Of a stretch of DNA of 64,000 nucleotides, positions 57,025-64,000 are shown piece by piece. The number at the start of each line of letters is the position of its first letter. Position 1 is the first letter of the stretch. Made by a program: the position numbers and the translations under genes. Location: NCBI GenBank assembly GCA_037974335.1, contig CM075760.1, forward strand, positions 14,874,059 to 14,938,058, given 5' to 3'. This DNA is from Prionace glauca (lineage: Eukaryota > Chordata > Chondrichthyes > Carcharhiniformes > Carcharhinidae). The notes below the pieces were generated by a model. That model did not search any database and was not told the origin of the DNA. It saw only the letters and a list, made by a program, of their open reading frames with translations.

Positions 57025-57295
57025 AGAGTATCAGCAGGCAGTCAAGAGAACAAATGGTATGATGGTCTTCATTGCGAAAGGACTTCATTAAAGGGATTGG
57101 GTGTTGCCCTGAAATTTTACGTGGCAACCAGAATATTACGTGCAGTTTTGGTGTCCTTATCAGACCAAGGATATCCTGGTTATGGAAGAGGAGTTTCACC
57201 AGGCTGATTCCTGGGATGACATATTTGTCACATGACGAGAGATTAAATGAATTAGGATTGACTTCATTGAACTTACTGAAGTTGAAATGAGACAC
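57025..57295 (+). mobile_element. LINE RT fragment
   Basis: Degraded RT C-terminal part: ...MVFIAKGL, then a partial TRLIPGMTYLSHDERLNELGL and TSLN. It abuts the receptor gene's 3' end. Confidence 0.65.
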
Positions 57296-57347
57296 AAATC
57301 AGGTCAGGTGGACTAGAATGTTAAAATCATGTTTGATTTTGGTCTTT

Positions 57348-60300
57348 TCATCTCTTATATAATTTAACAATTAAAAACAGTGGATATTTCACCCCATTCT
57401 TTAATTCCTCTCTGAACTTGCTCTGGGGCCCTGCGTAAATGAAAGGGTTGATGCAGCAACTAAAGAGCTGAAGCATATACCCGTATTCCTCCAGGACAAA
57501 TGTAGACTGGCTGACATTAGCACCTGAGAAATAAGTCACCTTCGCTATTCGGACGTAAAGGATGGTGATAAAGAATATGAAATATAAGATGATGAAACTG
57601 CCTGAAATGGCAAAGAGTAAAACAATAGATTTTCGCCTGTTTTCCAGCTCTGGGTCACACTGTTTCTCTCCATTGTTTCCAGTCCGTAGTCTCTTACGAG
57701 CCCTACTGGCCGCTATAATGTGTCTTACAGTCAGAGCATTGAGTAGTAAAATTAGAATGAATGGGAGATAAGGGGTTAAAATACTCTGAATCCAGTCAAA
57801 TGCAACCCATTCAGGTGCGGTATAAAAAGTTGTTTTTATGCCGCAGAACCAGGGCACATTGTTAATTATGACCAAAGGTTCATACACAAAATATAAGAAA
57901 GAATTTTTGAAACAGCTCAGTATGGACACGATTGTTATGACCCGTGCAGATGTCTTCACAGTGCAGTATTTGATTTTCAGCTTCTGACAACAAATGGCTA
58001 CAAATCGATCAAATGTGAAAGCCACGGTTAACCAGGCGGAACTGTCTATTGCAGCATAATTGAGGACACAACGAAAACTGCACGCTGGCGTGATGGACAG
58101 AAAACTGAATGGGAAATAGATATCAGCAATCCTGTTCAATATCACAAAGCTGACAAGGAGCAGTAGATCAGTCGCCGCCATGGAAACAAGATAGCAAGTG
58201 ATGCATCTGGACAGACCACATCTTCCTCTTGACAAGATCACAATCACCACTAAGTTAGCTGTAATAAAGAACGACATAGAGATTGAGCAAGACTAAACAG
58301 AAATGCTGAAAGCCAAAAGCAAAATAGTTCAGGCTGCTGGAATCTGAAACGAAAAGATGACTGACAGCATCTGCGGGGAAAGAATAGAGCCAATGTTTCG
58401 AGTCCAGGTGACACTTCATCATAGCTAAGATTGACTTCATTGAAGTTGAGACGAGAGGAAGGGGATCTGATGAGACTTACAAATTTCAAACAGAATTAGA
58501 CAGGGTGGGTTCAGATAGAATATTCTCCATGGTAGGGGAGTCCAGAACTAGGGCTGTAAGGTTAAGAACTGAGGTGAGGAGAAAGTTCTTCACAGGAGAA
58601 CGTTGAATGTGTGGCAAGCACTACAATAGTAAGCAGTAGAGGCCAAAACATCGTGTGAGTTCAGGAAGAAATGTATAGCTCGTGTTTCTAAAGGAATCTG
58701 GGGATAGAGCAAGAAGGTAGGACGACAATGTCGATTCTGATGATCAGCCACAATCAGAATGAATAGTGGAGCAGGCTCGCCAGGTAAATTGGTCTACTCC
58801 TGCTTCTCTTTCTATGTTACTTTTCTGTATTTCTATGTTGTGGAAACGACTTAGTGATGCAGGCATCTGATATTGTGTAATGTGGCAGGACTGATTCGTA
58901 GCATCATAGTAAATGCTTCTCCTGCAGAAGCCATGTGGTTGAATTAGTCAGAAAATAAATCAACCTAAATGAAGCCGATAACATTTTTATCATGGGAAAA
59001 ACTGGATAATTTGTGTTAGCTAATTAGATTAAAGCATAGTGCCAGAAATAACAGATGGAAACAAGCAAGAAACAATCAAGAAAATCAACAGGAATGAATG
59101 CTATTGAAAATCAAAAACTCAGCGAGAAATATTCACCCAATCTTGCTATTTAACTAAAGGAATACATAGTGTCATAAGAAGGGGCGTCGAATGCTGTAAA
59201 AAAATGTGGAAAGTCTGAGGATTGGTAGAGTTTAATAAAACAGCAATGTAACAATGTAAAATTGGTCTTTCTCGTAAACTTTGTGCAGCAAATGGATTAA
59301 AGATGTCATTCAACCGTTGTGCAGAATTTGGCGTGACCATAACTGTATCTTTGCATTATATCGCCAATTTAAAGGGGGAAATACTGAAATTTGTGGCAGA
59401 ACAGTTAATAGTGGCTATGCTTGTTCCTTTTATGAGAGTATCGTCCACGATGAGTAGCTGACTACATTTTGTCGATATTTTCCGGAGTTCGGATGAATAG
59501 GGTTTAATCTCATTAAAATATTCAGTTTTGTGAAGGACATTGACAGGAAAGAAACTGACAGGCGTTTACAATGGTTGGAGAATCTACAGTACGGGGGCAC
59601 AGATTACAATTAACAGGACGATCATTTACCTCTGCAGTGATAATAAATATTTTCATTAAGGAGCAGTAAAGCATTGTAATATTCTAATGTAGACGACAAT
59701 GCCAGCAACATCATTTCAATAAATAAATTCATGATATTCTTTTGGCATAATTTAATGGTTCAATAATCAGTACACAATTAATTATCTGTGGAAAATGCTG
59801 TCACGTAACTATCTAACACACTTTCATATTGTGCGAACAGTGTGACAATTAACTCACATGACGAGGGTAAGCTTCCGATAATTCACACAGGGCAGCATTA
59901 ACAACACAGTAAGTTAAAATTACTTCGTTTTCACGTGCAACGATTTGTCAACAACATGTTTTCAAATCACAATGGATGTACTTTCACAACGAAATCATAG
60001 TTTGGTTATTTCCCTGGAGCTTGGATGTGAGTAACATACTGACATTTAAAGTAAGCTGGCGTGATAATGTAGCGATTACATGGCAGTATCATCGGCACTA
60101 ACATAATATAAATGCATGTACCTTGATGACAATGTACTATTCTAGCCAAGGTAATTGTGCTAGTAGATTGAATAAATAATTAGGCTAACTGCATATACTG
60201 CCTGTCATCCTTACGGTAATTCACCCACTAAGACACTGGGGAAAATAAGTCACACTGTGATAACACAGTTAATGTTCAAACATGCTTACAACGTATCTAA

Positions 60301-60569
60301 CACAACAGAACTACAATTACACTGTGTAAACAGTCTGATAAGTCACACAAAATAGCAGTTTAATGACAGAACACAACCAGACATTCACTTTGAAGAAAAC
60401 TGCAGAGGAAGATTGGAAAATATAATGAAAGAGACACATCGTTTAGAAGAGCAATCAATACATCAACACATTCCCCAAAATAACGCCATAATACTTAACC
60501 TGGAACTCCGATAGCGGCAAGGACAGGATAATAAACGGCATACTGCAATCCTTGTGGTGTTCCGTGCAT
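57348..60569 (-). CDS. GPR139-like G protein-coupled receptor, two exons, intact
   Basis: Exon 1 60500-60569 (MHGTPQGLQYAVYYPVLAA then IGVP), donor GTTAAG. Exon 2 57348-58258, acceptor TTCTTTATTACAG. The join gives IGVP-A-NLVVIVILSRGRCG, about 326 residues. Marks: TPACSF Cys in TM3, FTFDRFVAICCQ, VPWFCGIK in loop 2, LNALTVRHIIAASRARKRLR in loop 3, INPFIY in TM7 (close to NPxxY), tail SKFREELKNGVKYPLFLIVK. It is nearest to the gene at 44940 in loop 3 and tail (GENQSDPE against GEKQCDPE). Same strand and exon plan as the other two. Confidence 0.92.
58380..58835 (+). mobile_element. LINE 3' region in receptor intron
   Basis: Preceded by a SINE scrap (58310-58420). Degraded text of the RT end and tail: GGGTTCAGATAGAATATTC, GGTGAGGAGAAAGTTCTTCA, then TGGTCTACTCCTGCTTCTCT. 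Non-coding now. The rest of the intron (58840-60490) is AT-rich with nothing recognised. Confidence 0.6.
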
Positions 60570-60894
60570 TGCTAACAGAATCTCTCAACACGTTGTTTAT
60601 TCCAGTCACTACTTGTCAGATTTATACGCGATGTCAGCCTCCAGGGACATCATTAACTTGTTTGGATGTTTTAAACTTTATTGGGGTTTAGTGCAGCTGC
60701 CGTCAGACTTGTATTTTATGCTCAGATGAAAGGGAAGATCGATTCCATGGAAGTAGCGGACCTGGTTATATTTGAAATTTAAAGTCCATTGTGGAATCGC
60801 ATTGACTTCTCTAAAAATGTAATGAAAATTAAAGCAGATGATTGAGTCATGAAAATGTGAATGAACCCTCGTGTCTGAAGCATTAGGTTAGGGG

Positions 60895-61110
60895 GCGGCA
60901 CGACACCACAGTACCACAGTGATTAGCACTGCTGCTTCACAGCTTTAGGGACCTGGGTTCGATTCCTGGCTCAGGTCACTGTCTTTGTGGAGTCTGCACA
61001 TTCTCCTAGTGTCTGCGTGGGTTTCCTCCAGGTGCTTCGCTTTCCTCCCATAGTCTAAAGATGTGTGGGTTCGGTTGATTGGCCATGCTTATTTTCTTGC
61101 CCAATCTTAA
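60895..61110 (+). mobile_element. tRNA-derived SINE, nearly full
   Basis: Head GTGATTAGCACTGCTGCTTC with box B GGGTTCGATTCCTGG, body GTCTGCACATTCTCCTAGTG, and AAGATGTGTGGGTTCGGTTG at the end. Confidence 0.78.
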
Positions 61111-61144
61111 CTGAATCTGGTATTTCCTGGGGATAATTATTTGC

Positions 61145-61998
61145 TCTGACTTGGGCCTCAAAATTAATTCATTAAAATCAGAAGTCCTGAATATTGAGGG
61201 AACAATGAGGGGCAAATACGAGATAATGCATTTTGGAATGTCTAATATAGATAGGAAATATACAGTAAATAGCAGAACCCTTAAGAGTATTGATAGACAG
61301 AGGAGCCTGTGTGTAGACGTACACAGGTCACTGAAAGTGGCAACGCAGGTGGAGAATGTAGTCATGAAGGCATGTGGCATGCTTGCCTTCATCTACCGGG
61401 GCTTTGAATTTCAATATTGGCAAGTCATGTTGCAGCTTTGTAGAACCTTAGTTGAGCCACACTTCGAATCTAGTGTTCAATTCTGATGGTCACACGACTG
61501 GAAGGATGTAGAGGCTTTGGAGACGGTACAGAAAAGATTTACTAGGATGTGGCCTGGTATGGAGTGCATTAGCTGCGAGGAGATGTTGGATAAACTTGGC
61601 TTGTTCTGATTGGAAGACAGGGTTTGAGGGGCGACCTGAAGCCTACAACATTATGAGAGGCGTGGACAGAATGGATGTCGGAAGCTTTTTATCCCAGAAC
61701 GGAGGAGTCAATTACGAGGGTTTCAGGAGCGAGGGGCAATTATTAAAGGAGATGTACGAGGCACGTTTTTTACACAGAGAGTGGTAGTTGCTGTTGGGGG
61801 GGCGGGGGGGAGGGTTGTGGTGAAAGCGGATACGATAGTGAGTTCTCAGGGGCGTCTTGACAATTACGTGAACAGGGTGGGAATAGAGGGATATGGTCCC
61901 TGGAAAGGTTTACTTCAGTCGGGCAACATGGCCGGTGCAGAGCGGGAGGGCCGAAGGGCCTGTTCCTGTGCTGTAATTTTCTTTGTTCTTTGTACAAT
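61145..61998 (+). mobile_element. CR1/L2-clade LINE remnant, second subfamily
   Basis: RT C-terminal part with several frame breaks: EIMHFGMSN, KACGMLAFIYRGFEF, LVEPHFESSVQF, then RFTRM and LDKLGLF, and a tail ending GGCCGAAGGGCCTGTTCCTG and TTTGTTCTTTG. A G run at 61796-61811. It is not the family of the 36714 copy. Confidence 0.82.
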
Positions 61999-62039
61999 TA
62001 TATCCCTATTTTGCAACGGTGCAGATAATGTCGCTCCTT

Positions 62040-62530
62040 CTTTCAACAGTAATGAGTTTATAGACGGAGGTAACTTAGTTAATCACCATCTGAAACACAT
62101 CTAATACTAGCGTGTGCTGAAAGAGACAGTCACATTTGATGTTGTAACTTTTTAAAAAAGATTTGCCTTCATAACAGAGAAATGGCTGAAAAAATATTCA
62201 CAGTGACGAGGAATTTCATTAAGCTTTCTCATGCCGAATAAGGGAAAATTGCTTGATTTCAGTTTGTTGCTCAACATTATCCGAACCGCGATGTTAAAGA
62301 CATGTTATCATTTCACTGATTTCACCCTCAAATGCGCTCGGTGAAATAAGAAACGCATTTTTTGACGCGCTGACAGGAAAGTTCGCTTTTGACGCCGAGA
62401 ACATATTGCCATCTAGTTCAGTCGACAACAGAATTTAATGGGTTTATAGGTGCAGACTAATGTGGTTAATCACCATCTGAAATATCTGATAGCAGTGTGT
62501 GCTGAAAAAGACAGAAACTAGTGATACTGT
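62040..62530 (+). repeat. Imperfect direct repeat, about 90 bp, 400 bp apart
   Basis: TTAATCACCATCTGAAA and GTGTGCTGAAA(g/a)AGACAG recur at 62075-62130 and 62465-62515 with shared flanks (CAACAG, GTTTATAG). Function unknown. Confidence 0.6.
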
Positions 62531-62962
62531 TAATGAACTAGGGGAAATAGCGCACATTTCACAGACGATTTTTTAAATCGTTTTTCATCAGTAAGAAACA
62601 GGAAAAACCATTCAGACAGATGAGGGAATCGAGTCTCAGTGCGGATCTACTGGACTTTCCTGTAACGGGCCGGATTTATGCGCCTGAATGTTTCAATCCC
62701 ATAATAAAAATGGTGGTCAGTTCCCTTGCCTCCGTTGAATTCCTCCCTGTGATGACAGATAGATTCATTTTACCTGCCCGTTCATAGGAGAAAGGGAATA
62801 ACCAACACACTGCAGCAGTGCTGCGGGATCAACGGAAATAAAGAGACTTGTGTGGAATTGTAAACAGTGCGGTCATGCTGCAGTTCTGGAATAGGTTTTA
62901 CAGAAATAGAATTATGGTCAGTGACATACTAAGTTAGAATGCATTTAGCAGCTACTGTCTTA

Positions 62963-63036
62963 GTCGCTGTGGCGCAATGGGTCAGCGCGTTCGGCTATGA
63001 ACCGAAAGGTTGGTGGTTCAAGACCACCCAGAGACG
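62963..63036 (+). tRNA. tRNA-Asn-like gene with anticodon ATG
   Basis: A 74-base cloverleaf without intron. D-stem GCGC/GCGC, anticodon stem TTCGG/CCGAA, T-stem GGTGG/CCACC all pair; box A (TGGCGCAATGGG) and box B (GGTTCAAGACC) are intact; a TTTT terminator lies near 63048. The body matches vertebrate tRNA-Asn(GTT), but the loop is CTATGAA, giving anticodon ATG at 62997-62999 in place of GTT. The acceptor stem has one mismatch (G4 against A). By anticodon it would read the His codon CAU while the body resembles an Asn acceptor. It may be a decaying gene copy. Confidence 0.8.
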
Positions 63037-63296
63037 GGATTTCACTATTTTCTCACCGTCAGCATTCACGGGTAAACAGTGGTCAGTTGGCAATGGGTCC
63101 GTGGGTGCCAATAAAAAAAACTCTCAATTGTTACCAGCTGGACTGTTATCTGGTATTACCAACATTATTTAATGACTATTGATTTGAAACATATCAAATT
63201 TAACAATATATGTTCCATTACACCAATAAACTTTTAAAAAAATGCAATTGAAACACGAACTTGAGGCTGAGCATTTGTTCCAATTCCATATCCTTG

Positions 63297-63545
63297 CTTC
63301 CATTCATTCCCGGATAGAGCATAAATCTGTCGAACCCAAACTGAAATGTGTTCAATGATGGAACATCAACACCCTCTGGAGTAGAGAATTCCGAAGATTC
63401 ACCAGCCTTCGAGTGAAGCAATTTCTCCTCATCACAGTCCTAAATCATCAGCGCCTTATCCTGAGATTGTGTCCCCTGTGCTTCAGATTCCCAGATCAGG
63501 GACAATAGTATCTCAGTACCCACCCTTTCAAATTCATAGCATCAT
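63297..63545 (-). mobile_element. LINE 3' region
   Basis: CGAAGATTCACCAGCCTTCG, AGTGAAGCAATTTCTCCTCA, then GAGATTGTGTCCCCTGTGCT: the minus-strand C-terminal coding block of a LINE, degraded. Confidence 0.7.
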
Positions 63546-63736
63546 AAAAGCCCTGCTGTGTGTTGTCTCAGCCGATCCTGGATTGAATTGGGTGACAGTT
63601 TGATCTGAGGTTAATGTGGTTTCCTCTGGGTTGTGTCTGAGCGGCTGACAGCGCCGCTGCTCAATCTGACTGTTACTTTCTGCGATTCTCCACACAAACC
63701 TCAACAGACTGGAGCACCCAATGATAGGTGTGAAGC

Positions 63737-63775
63737 AGTTTTTGTACGGGGCAGAGACTGATTTCTATCACTGTG
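63737..63775 (-). other. V recombination signal (23-type RSS)
   Basis: On the minus strand: consensus heptamer CACAGTG, 23-base spacer, nonamer ACAAAAACT. Confidence 0.93.
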
Positions 63776-64000
63776 AGACTGAAAGCGCAGTAATAGCGGC
63801 CAGCGTCAGTCAGCTGCAGGCTCGAGATGGTTAAAGTAGTTAATTTAGCCGAGGTCTGGAGATCAAGAGAGAAACGGGGTCCAAAACCTTCCCCTCTGTC
63901 TTCTCCTGCATTCCAGGAATTTTTCCATATAATGAACTGCAAATTCTTCTGTGGCTGCTGTCTGTACCAATATAAGACATAGTCGCTTGCTGTAGTGCTG
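63776..64000 (-). CDS. TCR alpha/delta-type V segment (cut by window end)
   Basis: 3' part of a V exon: STTASDYVLYWYRQQPQKNL, QFIIWKNSWNAGEDRGEGFG, PRFSLDLQTSAKLTTLTISS, LQLTDAGRYYCAFSL. Open to the window edge, with consensus residues of the subfamily at 8510. The downstream flank resembles 8300-8460. CDR1, framework 1 and leader lie beyond the window. Confidence 0.9.

Noticed and set aside
61151-61486. 111-codon open frame as a host gene
   Set aside because: It is the RT C-terminal part of a LINE remnant.
1-64000. Retroviral LTR elements or Polintons
   Set aside because: No paired long terminal repeats, gag, env or capsid-like sequence was recognised; the retroelements seen are LINEs, SINEs and a Penelope-like element.

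Overview
The window looks like germline DNA of a cartilaginous fish, most likely a shark. It is a stretch of variable (V) segments from a T-cell receptor alpha/delta type locus. The evidence is: many split-leader V exons with W-Y-R-Q framework 2 and Y-Y-C-A-(V/L/F/A/M) ends; recombination signals with a CACAGTG-like heptamer, a 22-23 bp spacer and an ACAAAAACC/T-like nonamer; and dense CR1/L2-clade LINE tails, a Penelope-like element and tRNA-derived SINEs of the kind common in elasmobranch genomes. No D, J or constant exon was recognised. The species call is inference.

Layout. 1-6480 is one arm of a large inverted repeat with a V segment cut by the window edge, a decayed V and an intact V. 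6480-14700 holds inward- and outward-facing V segments, including a third copy of the repeat unit. 16623-18806 is an intact two-exon GPR139-like receptor gene. 19156-24448 holds two decayed V segments, a V exon lacking both disulfide cysteines, and an intact inverted V with a GC splice donor. 25600-29160 is a repeat block: a minisatellite, one LINE nested inside another in opposite orientation, and a 5'-truncated Penelope-like element with a perfect 17 bp target duplication. 30876-33055 has an orphan leader exon and a second V/leaderless-V pair. 33507-41407 is the other arm of the inverted repeat, carrying two insertions missing from the first arm. 41254-42585 has two V segments. 44940-64000 alternates two more GPR139-like genes with three V segments, a tRNA-Gln relic and a tRNA-Asn-like gene whose anticodon reads ATG.

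How it works together. The V segments lie on both strands, so whatever the direction of the unseen D/J/C cluster, about half must join by inversion. Array growth seems to have come from block duplication, both direct and inverted. Between the two arms of the palindrome the V exon differs more than its flank, mostly at amino-acid-changing sites in the CDR loops. The three GPR139-like genes all face left and share one exon plan (a 70-base first exon with a phase-1 junction), so they form their own expanded family interleaved with the V genes. Identities were judged by eye; no alignment or database search was run.
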